Shown: positions 20,793-34,379, counted from the stretch's first letter. The stretch: 64,000 nucleotides of DNA from Termitomyces sp. T153 (GCA_018296165.2 JACKQL020000010.1:124001-188000); one strand, 5' to 3'. The notes: generated by a model from the sequence alone, not told the origin. Made by a program: numbers and translations.

Positions 20793-23661
20793 ATGTCACT
20801 CGAGGAGAAGAAAGGCATTAACGACGAAGAAAAAAATATCCGGGTTTTCACACCGGCAAGCGGTTTCGATGAAGGCAAAGTTGATTCAAATCCCAGGTAA
20901 GGGCCATCCGCCTTGTTATATGAGACTGACTGACACTTACGCCGCGCTGAGTTACAAGCTCGATGTCCACGACCTTGATCGTGTTCAGCGGCGCTTGAAA
21001 CAACGCCATGTTCAGATGTGTGTAGTCATGGTTTGTTCCAGACAAGACTGTTCTAACAAGATTAATCTTGAAGGATTGCAGTTTGTGGTGGAAAAATACC
21101 CTGTCTTCATCGCTCATCTCTTGTCTTTAGATTGCTGGGACGATAGGGACGGGATTGTTTCTTGGCTCTGGACATGCTTTACAGGGTGCGGGTCCCCTGG
21201 GTGCGCTTATCGCGTATATTTTGGTTGGCACGGTCGCCTATTCGTCAGTTCAATTGGTCGTCAGAATGTCAGCCAACAGATTGATCATGGAATCACATAT
21301 ATACCATTAGGTCACTCTGTTCTATCGCCGAACTGACAACGCATGCCCCCATTTCTGGCACCTTCCCTCATTTCGGTGGGTTTTCATTTGCATGTACTTG
21401 AGAAGCGTTGCCCATGCATGCGTAGCTGCTCGATGGGTCGATCCAGCTCTCGGCTTCGCGGTCGGGTGGGTATGTATTTTGTTGTAACGAATCATACCTC
21501 CGTTGACAGAGTGAAGAACTACTTTTACTCAAACGCGTACGTTTACCTATTCTTAGTACATCAAAACGCCACATTCCGACTTGATTCTAGCATCTCAACA
21601 CCTTCGGAGATTTCTGCTGCCGTCCTTCTTCTTTCTTTCTGGGATGACAATGTTCGTTGTCATAGGCCACCTTATTTCCATGGCTCTGATGCATAGAACG
21701 TTGCAGGAACGCCACGTCGCAATTTACACTGCTGTACGTGTTTTTCGATCTTTCAGATGTATTATCTTTGAAAAGAAAGGCATTCGATTCAGGCCATCAT
21801 AGTACTGATAATTGCCATCAACATTTTTGGTGTAAGGTAATTGGCCAATCTATTTTTGACTTTCATTGTCTGAAAATTCTTCAGATGGTTTGGAGAAGGT
21901 GAGTCTCATGATGTCAACTTCACCTTGCTGTTACAAATAGACTGGAATAGCCGAATTTGTGTTTTCGTTGATCAAAAGTAAGCTAATGTCTCAACATCTC
22001 TGTTTTCGAGTTTTCTGATGTTCGAAATAAGTCAGTCTAATTCTCGGTTTGATCCTCGCCGGACTCGTCATCGATCTTGGTGGTGGTCCGAATAAGGAAC
22101 GAATAGGGTTTCGAGTATCTCGTTCTGATCTTTATTGCCTATCAAATACTGAAAAGTTTTTTTGTCAGTTTTGGAAGCATCCCGGTGCACTCGCAAGAGC
22201 TGGGCTGGTATCAAATATCAACACTGATCGTTTCCTTGGCATTTTGAATGTGCTAATCCAAGCAGCGTTCTCTTTCCAAGGGATGGAACTCGTTGCGATG
22301 TAATACTCACTTTTGAGCTGTTATTAATTGATGGACTCAGTTTCTTCCAAAGCGCCGCTTCAGAGACCGAAAATCCTCGCCATAATATAAAGAAGGCCGT
22401 AAGACGCGTTTTCTGGCGTATCTTCATCTTCTATGTGAGTCAATTGCCTATAGGAAGCCTATCTCAACGAGATCCAGATTCTGGGAGTCCTGATCATTGG
22501 AATGCTCGTTGCTTATAATGACGACGCACTGCTCGCTAGTCAGCCAATTCTTGTCGTCAAGTCATATACAGAATTTTACTCTTCCTTTGTTGGCAGGCAC
22601 CGGAACTGCGGCTGAGTCTCCCTTCGTGATTGCAATAGAAAGAGCTGGTATCAAAAGTGGGTACTGTGATGCAAGTACCGTGGTATTTTCACCGACGCTT
22701 CCTTGAAGTTCTCCCGCACATAATCAACGCCTGCATCTTTACGAGCGCATTTTCCGCCGGAAACAGCTTCATCTTCTGCGCATCGCGTATTCTCTATGGT
22801 CTGGCATTACGAGGCCAAGCCCCGAAATTTCTCGTGTACTGTACCAAAAAGGGTTTACCACTCTTTGCTGTTCTCCTTGTAGTAAGTTTGTCAAAGTGAC
22901 GTTGGGGTAGACGTGTCATTGATGTATGATTTTCATATAGTCATGCTTCCCGTTCCTTGCATTCATGAGCGTTTCCAGTGGCTCTGCAACAGTATTTAAG
23001 TGAGACAACTTAATTAAACAATGTGCTTGTTATCTGTTCCTACGACATTTTTGTTCTTATAGCTGGTTTGTGAACTTGGTTACAACTGCCGGGTTTTCCA
23101 GTTGGTTCACCATGAACCTGACCTACATTTTCTTCTGTATGTCTGAGTTATCGGGCGGCTTCGAACTAACTGACAGAGTATGGTTCATCAGACCGTGGCA
23201 TGAAAGCTCAAGGACGTGACTTGAAGGCAAATGTTTACCATAATCCTCTCCAGCCCTTTGTCGCATACTGGGGAATCTTTTGGACCCTTTTCTTCATCCT
23301 TGTCAATGGCTTCGCAGTCTTTTTCGACTTCAACGCATCTGGCTTCCTGACCAGCTGTCCGTATTTTTTCCAGTCCAATCCTGTAGAGTGCATGTGACTC
23401 AATGACCTCTCCTCGCAGATCTCAACATCCCGATCTTCCTCGTCTTGTATATAGGCTATAAAATCTATAAACGTACCAAAATTTGGAAACCTGAGGAGAT
23501 GGACTTTGACACTGTATGTTTGACAAATTTTGTAGGTTGTTATCTTGGTGACTAACGATCAACCAATCAATACTTAGGGTATACCGACTTTGGAGGAGAC
23601 AGAGAGCCCAGAAACGCCGCCCAGGAATATTCTGGAACGTATCGCAGGAATTGTGTTTTAA
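20793..23661 (+). CDS. Amino-acid permease (APC superfamily, YAT/AAP type)
   Basis: A plasma-membrane proton-coupled amino-acid importer by family. The start MSLEEKKGINDEEKNIRVF at 20793 and stop at 23659-23661 bracket about 21 short introns and about 550 codons, the normal length. Hallmarks in order: LDRVQRRLKQRHVQM then IAGTIGTGLFLGSG (TM1 and its substrate-binding Gly-rich break), SSLCSIAELTTHAPISGTFP (TM2 loop), AARWVDPALGFAVGWNYFYS (TM3 entry), SEISAAVLLLSFW, INIFGVRWFGEAEFVFSLIK, GMELVAIAASETENPRHNIK (TM6 region), SRILYGLALRGQAPKF and a final LNIPIFLVLYIGYKIYK. Conserved blocks join in frame at GT-AG sites (for example 21244-21310, 21376-21425, 21738-21802). The one awkward junction follows HVQM near 21018: the cleanest in-frame splice adds four residues. 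Substrate cannot be predicted. Confidence 0.93.
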
Positions 23662-23925
23662 TTGTGTACTTTCCTAATATCCCATACATGCACCACCTTG
23701 TGACCTTCAGATAAACTTGCGCTTTTTATGCCACACGGTTCAGAATCATTTTTCACCTCCAACATAAATATCAATTCTTAAGATACACCAACAATTACTT
23801 CATGTAGCATCGTCCATTGGGAGAGCCTGTCAGCATGTCAGACGACCTTGACGCCGATAAGTTCAAGATTGTGAGATCAGGCAACCAGATCCAACCATTA
23901 AAGTCACCATCAAACATCAACCACT

Positions 23926-25537
23926 TTAAGTTGCAAGCTTTCGGAATTTCCCTTGCATCCACACGCGATACATCTTCAGGTGGCGTTTTCTATTGACTAG
24001 AAGTCGCCGGTCAACACCAAGTTGCTCAGATGTAAACAGCGGGTGTGGGGGGCAACCGGCGAGAGGCTTTAAAAGGTTAGCATGAACGCCTGAGTATTCT
24101 CCGCTGATGCCCTGAGCTATGTTGACGTGCCCACTTGATTGCGATGGTGGCTGGGGTGTCGAAGCTTCCTGGGTAAGAGGTTCCTGGACAAGAGGTTTAG
24201 GGGATGCCGCCGGACTCGGTTGAATGCTGTCATCTTCGACTTCCTCAGTGGTACGGTCCGTTATTTGGGATAGAAGTGCCTTGTGACCAGTAAATAACAG
24301 TGCAAGTTCATCTATAGCAAGTTACAGAACTTCAGAAAATTTTGAAGTTATGCATCAAGACATTGAAATTTTACCCAATTCAAAAAAATAAACACGCGTT
24401 TTGTCACCTCGGATATAGAAGTTTTCGTCCAGGAGCCGTCCAGATTTGAAACGGAGCTGAGTAAGATCATGCCGTCCGTAATCACGCATCACAACCAAAC
24501 CCCCAGGTTTAAGCATCTGAGAAAAAGCGGATAAATACGGTGATCATTCATTTGAGTGGTGTACAAACTCGATGAATATTGGTGATGGCACGTCCCCACT
24601 CATCGGGGTGCAGGGCGCTGAGTACGAACACGAGAATGACAATGTCGACGCTTTCAGGTTCCAGGCCGGTGGGCAGTCCATTTAGAGACGTCAAGTCCCA
24701 TACCGCTGCATGAATATTTCCAGCAGGAGGGGAAATGTAGAGCTCGTCATTCTATTATGATCTTATCAGTGAGATTGACGTGAGAGGATGCCAGGGCCGT
24801 ACTTGTACGAGTTTCACAGCATGACTCGAATAATCGTACGCTCGCAGTTGAAGATGGGTATTCTTGTTGGAAGCCAGGAGTGGGAATACAGAGTTACCGG
24901 CGCCTGGTGAGAAGTGTCAATAACTCAAGTTGTCAACCTGATATGACAGGATTATAAACCCACCACATCCGAGCTCAGCTATGGTCATGGGCCCTGCCTG
25001 AGGAAGCTTAGCAACCGTGCTCGTGTGGAATGATTATCGGAGGACCTCGGGCAGTGTTGCTTCCACCAGCTCTGGAAATTCATTGTGAAGCCTGCATGAA
25101 ACAATTAGAACAAAGAAAGATAAGCATATGAGGGGGTACGCGCCATTTTCGATTCCGGAAGAAGTTACTCGCATTCATCTTGTAAAAGTTATCCCTAAGT
25201 AATAGATGAGGCCCTCATCTATGATGAGTGTTGATGATCTGCGAACCAATGCCGTGCTGGCTTTTCGTTGTATCTCGGCTTGTCGTCATCCGGGACGGGA
25301 GCCGTGCGCTGCTTTGCCAGGGAAGCATTTATTGTCTCTGTCTGATCATCTGGAAGTGGTACATGGTCCCACGCATTTTGAGTCCAGACCTGTGATTCAT
25401 CGGTAAGAAATCTGAGTAAAAAAAGATCAGGTAAAAGAAATTATAATAGTAATTAGAATTGGTACCAACCGAGAACCAAACGGAGGTTTATCTGCACCGA
25501 CGTCGTGCACAGATGAAGTCGACTTCAAAACAGACAT
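23926..25537 (-). CDS. TRM140: tRNA N3-methylcytidine methyltransferase (Trm140/METTL2 family)
   Basis: This family uses S-adenosylmethionine to methylate C32 in the anticodon loop of tRNA-Thr and/or tRNA-Ser in the cytoplasm. Start [20 protein letters not shown] at 25537, stop at 23926-23928, with several short introns. Order of motifs: [23 protein letters not shown] joined to [17 protein letters not shown] (the family's N-terminal signature), [20 protein letters not shown] joined to AGNSVFPLL (SAM-binding loop), [20 protein letters not shown] (motif with Asp), [20 protein letters not shown] and [20 protein letters not shown] (family signature), [16 protein letters not shown]. An acidic/Pro-rich insert follows, then [20 protein letters not shown] at the end. 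The intron near 25000 removes an in-frame TAA. It is tail-to-tail with the permease and its start is about 250 bp from the RhoGEF start. Confidence 0.9.
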
Positions 25538-25789
25538 GGGCCGTATAATTGAAGATCGTTAGATCGGTTTATAAAAACGGAATTTGTCGATCAGGTTTAT
25601 GTAACCAACGCTCAATTGAGTGTGATGGACGGATGGCCAACACTCGATGGTATCGCCAACTTGGCTGCTGCAGTGCAGACCGTTAGTGCACGATACCCGG
25701 CAACGTAGATTTTCATACCCACAACTCTGAGATCTGATTCTTCTACGATCCCCTGCTTTCTTCATCTTACTCTTATACCCTTTTTGCCC
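25538..25789. promoter_or_regulatory. Divergent promoter between methyltransferase and RhoGEF genes
   Basis: A 252-bp gap separates two head-to-head start codons, so both promoters must fit here. A pyrimidine-rich run (CTTTCTTCATCTTACTCTT) lies just upstream of the RhoGEF start, as is common at fungal transcription starts. Confidence 0.5.
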
Positions 25790-28700
25790 ATGACCGCAGT
25801 TACACCCGAACGTTCCAACACACCTGAAGACTTCGATGAGCTCTTCGCCAGAGTCTGGGAAGTATACATACCGGAAACACCCAGTGGCGTGTTCCCAGAG
25901 CCTTCGCATAGTGTGTCTGGATTTCTTGACTTGCAGTTTGATATTTGACAAGGATGTAGTTTCAAGGATACAGAGACCATCATCTGTAGCGATGAACCCG
26001 AGCAGTCCACGCGTTCGGCGACCACTACCGCCAACGCCCGGTGATTCTCTGAGACCTCCGGGCCAAACCCCGTGCGTGATACCCTCGCGTTGTCTAAAGT
26101 TTCTTGATTGGAAGAACCTACAGGGCTGTGGAACGACGTTTGCCATTATCACGGCCGGTATCAATAGCTGAAACTCCACATACTCTGGTAGCAGAAGCTG
26201 TTCCAACTTCAACACGACATAATCTCGCCATCTTTCCTTGGCATTCACCTCTCCCTGAGTTGCAACAGCCAACCCATTCTCAGATCGATTTGGACGATTC
26301 ATCTTCACTATACCCTGGCGATAATACACCTTATTTACCTAAATATGAGAGGATACCCTCTGATCTTCCTCTCCCGGACTACGAAGATCCGGGCCATCCC
26401 CTTCCACCTGTAAACGGAGAACCTGGTCCCTCTTCAGTTTCTGAACTTGGACCTCATCCAAGTTTTGTTTCTGAAGAAGATTATTCAGCACACTCAGAAA
26501 CTCCTCCCCAGAATCACAGTGAATATGCAACACCCTGTACGCTGCCATCTCTAACGTTTGAACGAGGTACTGACCTTCTTATGCTAGATGGTGGACCATC
26601 ACATCAATCCACTTCCGACCTCTCATACGTGGAGAGCCTACAGCAACGCGAAGAACCTGAGGTACAACAAATTATCAGTTACATCCCAGATTCCCCGTAC
26701 TTGAACGAACCCATTTCTTTCATTGATATTGATTATGGTGCTCAGTATATCCCGTCGAGTTCCGAGCAATACCTCAACCTCTACGATCCTAATACCCCTG
26801 GTCCAAGTAACATCACGCGCAGACCAACTGAATTGTTGCATGAGATTATGTTCGGCAGCCAGCGACGTAGTACCTTGGAATTGCACGACGATCTGGAGGA
26901 TGAATACTGGGACGATGAAGACGAGGAACCAGATCGTTTCGTCAACTTTTCTCTGTTGTCGCATCTAGCCGTCCAGTTACGGGATAAGGTAACGCGTGGG
27001 GAACATGTCAAAGGTAATGTCCCATACCCGCGAGCATTCACCGGAAAAGACATTGTAGTGCGTATCCTGATTCGATCTAATCGGACCTGACCTGAGCCTC
27101 ATGTGGTTACAGTCAACCATACACACTCAAATATCAAGGGAGCTGGTCGAAAATCATAGCGGTGCCCCAAATGACCGCAGGGCCGCTCTGCAGATTGCTC
27201 GCAGCCTTCAGAGTCAGCTTATGTTTGTCGAGGTGGAGTGGGGTGGCCGTATATTACAGGATGGCGTTGAGGATGTTTATCAGTTCTTGGACGACGAAGA
27301 ATATGGCGCGAGAGAGGCGTTGCCGACGAGTGTGGTGACTATACTGGCGAGATGCTACTCTCCAAGTTGTGGCGAGGGTCCTGAATGTTACGCATATGGG
27401 TGTCCACGAAAAGTAAGGAACCCTTCTAGGATTCTTTAAATTTGTAGACATTTTTTGCAGGGCGATTCTCTCAGGAAGATGCTCCCTAGTAACATGGAGA
27501 CTCCCAGTGTCTCCACCAGGGAATCATGGCCAAAGACCGTGCCCCCTGAAGTGCTCCAAACTTTACCAGAAAGAGAAATTAATCGCCAAATGTTCGTCTT
27601 CAACCTGTCATCTCTTATGGGAGTATGTTTGGCTTACAATTGACCGTAGCATTATCCACAAGCTCATCAGCAAAGAGGAACAATATATCAAGGATCTCGA
27701 ACTTGTGGATTCTGTCTTCATTCAACCCCTTCGTAGAGCCAACCCTCCCGTCATAACCCCTTCTGAAAAGCTTGAAGAATTCATTGAGGCCGTCTTCCAC
27801 AATATTCTAGATGTCCGAGAATGTAACCTTCGATTACTTGAATTTCTATCAGTTCGCCAGCGGGAAGAGGCACCAGTCATCAAACGGATCGGCGATATCA
27901 TTCTGGGTATTGCCACAGATTTTCGAGATCCCTATCCAGCATACATTGGCAACCATCCTTTGGCGGAAAGAAGAATGAAGGAAGAGTTGGATAATAATTC
28001 AAACTTTCGTCTATTCATCGAGGTTGGCGTATCGTATCATCTATGTGGTGAAATGGCCCTTATCGAGTTTTTTCTTCAGCAATGCTCTCGTCAGCAAGCT
28101 ACACGCCCAGGTGCATCTGGAAATATGCGCCTCGATCTACGACATTTCCTGAATCGGCCAGCGGAGCATCTACAAAAGTACCCAGTGCTTCTGCAGGCCA
28201 TCTGCAAAACGACAGAGCGAAGTAACCCAGATCTAGAGTTTCTCGTGGAAGCTGTTGCAGTCATCAAAAATTTGCAAGGCGCGGCGCAACTTTGGACTTT
28301 CCAGTCATCAATGGGCCGGGGTGTCACAGGGAAATGGGGATGGCATGACCTCGTTGCGTCTGATGTTAGACCTCGATTCTCCCCTGACGAGGTTAAGCGC
28401 CAGTCGTAGGTATTTCAGGCTAGTCGGATATTTACTTTTATTGACATTTGGCGAACCGTTGGCGTAAAGAATTATCTTTGAATTTGTCAAGGGCGAGATG
28501 TTATATGTCAAGGATCTCGAGAACATCGTAACTGTAGGTCGCTCTTTGATATGGACTTGATCCTGTCTGATACACCATCGTCCATTACTTCTGCTTAGAT
28601 GTATGTTCGCCCTCTCAGAAACTTGTACCCACCCATTGTCCCCGGAGAAAGGCTTGATCGATTCATCAAGGACGTTTTCCACAATTTTGGGGAGCTGTGT

Positions 28701-31448
28701 ACATATCATCGGCGGCTCGTCAATATCCTTCACCAAATGCAACGCGACGAGCACCCCCAAATTAAAAGCATTACTGCCCCGGTTCTCGGCGCTCTTTTGG
28801 ACTTTCGGGAAGCATACCTTGATTACATTCCGAATTACCCGATTGCAGCGTATCGCATCGAGGAAGAGGCAGAGCGCAATCCCAGGTTCAAAGAGTTCCT
28901 AGAGGTATGTGTTTCTACTTTTGATGATCGAGATGCGCTAACCAGACATTAGAGCTGTACGCGGCACCCAGATGCCCACAGAACCTCTATGAAAGACTTT
29001 TTGAATTGTCCTTTCACGCGCCTGCTTCAATATGTGGAGATGCTGAGGGCAATTCTCGAACTCACACCGCGTGGACATGAAGATCTAAAGTCAATACCAG
29101 ATCTCATTGAGATGATTGAGGGTCTTGCTCGAGAAACGGAACCTGGTGTGACATCATCGAAGCAAAAGGTGCAGCTATGGACGTACAATGCCAACATCAT
29201 CTTTCGGCCAGGAGAGAGCATGGTTTGTTCTGACACCTTTCATGACGCCATTCTTTGCTTAGTCTTCTGATAGGATTTGGATTTATTGAATGAAAGTCGC
29301 GCTCTGATATATACAGGGAAGCTATATCGTCAGCCAGACAGTAGTTCGGAAGCGAGTGGATTGAATGAACTGTTTTGCCTTCTCTTTGACAATTATCGTG
29401 AGTGATATCATCTTCGGATATTCATTTAGATCAAGTATTTTTCAGTCGTAATAACCAAACGCAGAGAGCAGGATGGTGTTTCCAAATATCATATCGCTAG
29501 AAAAGTACGTGCATCGACCCTTACCTCGTGCCGAGGATTTAACACTGCACTTGAAGCCAATACCTCTGGATTTATTATCTCTCCTTAAATTCACTGACTA
29601 TCCGACTAATCGTCGATCTAGCTCTCGAAACCATCGAAGCGCGCCTTCGACGGCTTCGGCATCGAGCAACTCCGGTGGACAGTCAGACAACGGAGATCCT
29701 CAGGTTATATATCCCCTTACTATTCACCACAACGGACGACGGCATGGAGGGTCCCTGACATTCTACACCGATTCGGCCACTCACCGCGTCGAGTGGAGAC
29801 AAAAGCTCGACGAAGCGATTGGGCTCCGCAAGGTGGTTCAAGACGCCAACAAAGTTTTTGAGATTGAGACTTTGAGCACACATACTTTCACTGTCCCACC
29901 AGTCACTTATCCGCTGACTCCATCGACGTGGAATGAGAATAGTATTACTGGAAGAGTCACTTGCTCTATACCCTTCAGTATGTGCCGCAAGGATATCCCC
30001 TGAATGAGCTGATCGCTCGCTCTAGATACTCCAGATGGACGACGCTTGGTAGCTGTTGGATGTGCGGAAGGAATATGGATCGGCTTCCGTCGAGACTCAA
30101 GTTGTAAGCTTGGGAAAAGGCTGATTCCGACAACCGTGGTCACTGATGCTCTTTAAAAGCCATGCGTCGTGTTCTTCATCTCAAGTCTGTGACACAATGT
30201 ACCATGCTCGACGACTTCGGCCTTTTCCTTGTATTGGCAGACAAGGTGCGCTGACCACTCCCCGACCTTGCCCCAATTTTCATGTCTACAATTATCCAGC
30301 AATTATTTGCTTATCACATCGAAGCTCTCGTTCCTACTCCACAATCTAATCCCAGCCCAAGTGCTCCTCAAACACCCCAAAAGCTTAGCGGAAACAAAGA
30401 AGTCCAGTTCTTTAGTGTAGGGAAATCGTCTGAGCGTACAGTCGTTATTTATATGAGAAAGAGAGGGGTAATTCTTCCATGACTGTACTTGAACTTCTCC
30501 CTCCTGATATTGAATCTTTACAGTCTGATAGCTATTTCCACGTCCTGGAACCGGTCCTTGACAGAATACATGGAGGTCCCAGAGCAACAAGTAGATTTTT
30601 CCCTAGGCCGCCAAAACAGGAGTGGTTCAAACATCATAAGGAGTTCTTCCTGTCCTGCGATACGTATGACTTGATATTCATGACATCGTCGATAGCTGTC
30701 CTGAGTAAAAATGGCTTTGAAATCATGGATCTGAAAGGGTGTGTCATACGCATGCTGTTATACTTTTTTCCTCATGACATCTTCAGTTCATCAAGCACCG
30801 TGATACCTCTGAAAGATAATCGGTTGACACCATTATTACAACGTTACGAGACATGTCGACCAATTGGCATTTTTCGAACTCACGACGATGGTTTTCTTCT
30901 TTGCTATTCTCGTGAGGCTGATGCTACTCTGCATTTTCTGGTGATTCATGTCTCTTTTAGAAGTTGGTGTCTATGTCAACAAAAAGGGTATCCCCAGTCG
31001 GAGTGAATGTATTGTTGAATGGGAGGGGACCGCTGAGTCGGTCGCTTTTCATGCGCCATACGTATTACTTTTCGACCCTCGCTTCATTGAGATCAGACAT
31101 GTCGAGACAGGTCGATTATCACAGATCGTAATGGGTCAGGACGTCCGGTGTGTCTGGGATGGGCGCGGACACAGTTTAAACACTACTGCCATGGTAGGAA
31201 CTTCGTCAGAGGACGAGATGGTACAGGAGGCTCATGTTCATGCCGTCCTGAACCATCCTGAACCTACACCTCAACCTTCGGGTCGAATGCGGCCTATCGT
31301 ACAGCATGTCTTTGAGCTAATACCGACTATACCGCTCTACCTCCCTGGGTCATTGTCGTCGCCGTCTGTGACATACTTTCCTCAGTCAGATTCTTTCTCT
31401 CCTCCACGATCACCCCAACTCCGACCTTCCACCTCTTACGTACCGTGA
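25790..31448 (+). CDS. ROM2: Rho1 guanine nucleotide exchange factor, Rom2 type (DEP-DH-DH-PH-CNH)
   Basis: Members load Rho1 with GTP at sites of growth and drive the cell-wall integrity pathway. Start MTAVTPERSNTPEDFDELFA at 25790; stop at 31446-31448. A long disordered Pro/Ser-rich N-terminus (to about 26930) precedes a DEP domain (LLSHLAVQLRDKVTRGEHV; CYSPSCGEGPECYAYGCPRK, to 27415). A first DH-like module follows (ISKEEQYIKDLELVDSVFIQ; RHFLNRPAEHLQKYPVLLQA, 27650-28390), then a second (GEMLYVKDLENIVT; MKDFLNCPFTRLLQYVEMLR, 28485-29220). The PH region spans about 29270-29900 (GLNELFCLLFDNY; WRQKLDEAI), and the CNH domain about 30020-31290 (LVAVGCAEGIWIGFRRDS; VLHLKSVTQCTMLDDFGLF). Roughly 15 GT-AG introns all join in frame, for example 27058-27112. 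Unbroken, with normal CpG. Confidence 0.92.
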
Positions 31449-32611
31449 TCTCGTGCTTCATTGTTCTTTGAGTACTGTACATCCATCTATTGTACCATTT
31501 CATTCTTACATTTATCATTCTTCACCTAGACATGGACGCACTTTATGGCATAAACTGATGTATGTGGGGTAGTATTGGATATGAGATGCAAGCTTCCTGA
31601 TATCTGACGTCTGAAGTGACTACAATTTCCAAGGACGAGATGGACATTCGTGTGTTGATACGTAAATAAGAGAAAAAGACATGTGTCTTTTTTTCTTTAT
31701 TCACCGAAGGCAGCAGGACCCCTCAGCCAAAGCACATTAAGATTGTCATCTGGTATCCGTCAAGGTCTGTTTTTCACAATCAATCCGTTGTTGCAAAAAG
31801 ATTGAAGTCAAAAGATTGTTTTCACTGAACCAATGTAATAACCTGAGGCATGAAGCTTGAAGGCGCGACAATCACGTGTCTCACTAGAGAGGAGAACCGC
31901 GAACGCGAAATTGGGGACATCACGTGAGTAATATGTTATATTGGGTTGAGAGGTCGAGGCCTTTACCTGTTAATATTTTTTTTGGAAAGTGAGGATACCC
32001 ATTCTAAAGTGAAAGTTGTTTACCAAGAGCCTACCATCCAAAGTTGATTTTCAGGGTTGTTGTTTTGGCTAAGAGTTCACTGACTCTTGTGTAGTATGTG
32101 TCCCAATATTATCATTGCAGTATTAAAGTGATTAAACTAGCATGCATAATGACCTGGAACAGCATCTCTGCCTCTATGTTAACCATTTACAGAACAACTA
32201 GTGCGCAGAACTCCCCTTTGCTGATTTTACCTACAATAACCCAAAGATCAGTTTGGTCTCAAAAGGCAGGGAGGTGGAGCGAGGGTTGATATCTCTTGAT
32301 CTCTACACTCCAAGAAGCATGGTACTCACAAGAAAAGAGGCATTTGATATTTTCTGGATCATGGCTCTGATTGTGAAAGGAGGACTTAAGTATGGAGTGG
32401 TCACAATGAAGATGAAAGAAAAAAAACCTGACACTGATAGTGGTAATGATTGTGAGGCTATTTCTCCAGACAGCCTTACTGACCTGATCAATCAAGTATC
32501 ATCTACATTGTATAGGCTTAGAGCATTGAGTGAACTGCTGGGTGTGTGAAGCTTGTGAGGCCACCAAACATAGTGAAAAATGGCATCAAGAATCAAGAAT
32601 CTATCTATCTA
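31449..32611. other. RhoGEF 3' region grading into CpG-poor DNA
   Basis: The first about 450 bp have normal CpG. From about 31970 the sequence turns CpG-poor. A 98-codon frame at 32253-32549 (plus) encodes KGGLKYGVVTMKMKEKK and SLTDLINQVSSTLYRLRAL but has no recognisable domain; it may be a relic. I see no tRNA or other RNA. Confidence 0.35.
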
Positions 32612-32617
32612 TCTATA
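32600..32617. repeat. CTAT microsatellite at the Helitron array's left edge
   Basis: Four CTAT units run directly into the TCTATATATTATG start of the first Helitron. Because the Helitron 5' end itself begins TCTATA, the exact boundary is uncertain by a few bases. Confidence 0.6.
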
Positions 32618-34044
32618 TATTATGCGACGACGGACGTGGGAAAGTGGCTGTGTGGATGACTTTTTGGGATTCTGCTGAAGTAAGCCTGACTAATGCTGAC
32701 CAATTCTTACATAAGAATTGCCTTTTAAGGTAGCTGGCTCCTTATTCACACTTTGAATAAGGAAAAACAGACAGCTTTGGTAGATAGCATGAATGTATTG
32801 TTTTTTCAAGCCATTAAGATTGATATTTCAGGTAATTTTCAGCCTTTTTCAGGCATTACTTATGTGAAATGTACTGTCTTTTAATGTACCTCTTCAAGCA
32901 ACACTTCTGGCTGTTCTTTGGGAGAGAAAGAAAGTCCAGAACAATCACATCCATGATCACAAATGGTATAAGGTGTTTCTCTGACTCTTAAAAGCTTCTA
33001 CTTATTCTTTATTCAATTGTAAAATCAAACCCTCAACCAAACAAAGTGAGGCTATACTTGGACTGTGGCTGATTGCTGGCTTTCTGATTTCAAGGTGTGT
33101 GTTCAGACTTGAAAGTGTGTATTCTTATAACAGTAATCAGTTCTTATACTTAGAGTCAACTTACTCCTGATCATCTCCAACTTTTCCTGCTCTCAATAGA
33201 TATTTGACTACATTATGACAGCCTCTGAAAAAGGATGGTGGATTTAATTTAGTATGCTACCATTGGTGAAGAGAGCATTGAAGATTACTTTGAGATGGAA
33301 AAAGCTTCAGAAGGCAGTATTAATATAGAATGTAAAAAGTTGATGGTCCTCTGTTAAGGAACAGGAGGTTTTTTGGTCACTACTAATAGCTGTAGGCTAG
33401 GTCCTGTTTCTGAGGATCCACAGGGTTTCTGATTTGAAGGTGTATGGTTTTGTGATTAGATAATTGTATAGTCAGATATATCAAGTTGAAGACAACAGAT
33501 GAGTGATGTCAAAGGTCTGATTGCTAAGTATTAGTACCATTTAGTGATACCAATAATGAGATTGTAGATATCTCATTACTCAGACTGCTTTCCCTAATTT
33601 GTTTCTCTTTAGTATATCTTGGTGTCCAAAAATTGTCTAACATGCTCTTCAAAGTGCATGAGTAATAAGGGGATAGAAGGTGGAGTAGACTTTGATTGAT
33701 CAATAATTCTAGATGTTCAAGTATATTATAGATGATCTTTTAATGTTAATCACTTGCAAGAGTTGGAATATTGAAAATCTAACCAAGCAAAGTGAGGTTT
33801 GGTCTGGATTTCAGCATTATGTTAAAAATAATGGAATACTTATAAAGGAAAGTTCATTTGATTCAGTGAAATATAATTGAAATCATAGTAAAGACTTATG
33901 TTTACTGACATTGACAATGACAGGACTATCAACACATTGATTTAAAAAAGAAAGACCAAAGTCAGCTTTCATTTGGTTAGGTCTGGGATAAAAGACAAAC
34001 TAAGGTCAAGTTTGGATCTTGGCATTGAGTTGACAAAATACAAA

Positions 34045-34372
34045 GACCTAACCAAACATAGTGAGGTTGGGTCTGGGACTAAGCATTGAGTTCAAAATAC
34101 AAGGACCTAACCGAACAAAGTGAGGTTGGGTCTGGGATATAGCATTGAGTTGAAAATACAAAGACCTAACCGAACAAAGTGAGGTTGGGTCTGGGACTTG
34201 GGATTGAGTTTGAAATACAAGGACCTAACCGAATAAAGTGAGGTTGGGTCTGGGATGAAGCATTGAGTAGAATATCAAGGACCTAACCGAACGAAGTGAG
34301 GTTGGGTCTGGGATGAAGCATTGAGTAGAATATCGAGGACCTAACCGAACGAAGTGAGGTTGGGTCTGGGAT
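34045..34372 (+). repeat. H1 terminal minisatellite, six units of about 58 bp
   Basis: Each unit contains GACCTAACCGAACAAAGTGA followed by GGTTGGGTCTGGGATGAAGC, so the arms CCTAACC and GGTTGGG can pair. A single diverged unit lies apart near 33778. Confidence 0.85.
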
Positions 34373-34379
34373 GAAGCAA

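Noticed and set aside
25559..26329. 256-codon minus-strand frame
   Set aside because: Overlaps the first exons of the RhoGEF gene, which splice in frame; no recognisable domain.
34045..34372. CRISPR-like array in Helitron H1
   Set aside because: Units are contiguous repeats without unique spacers, in a eukaryote, and tied to Helitron ends: a minisatellite.
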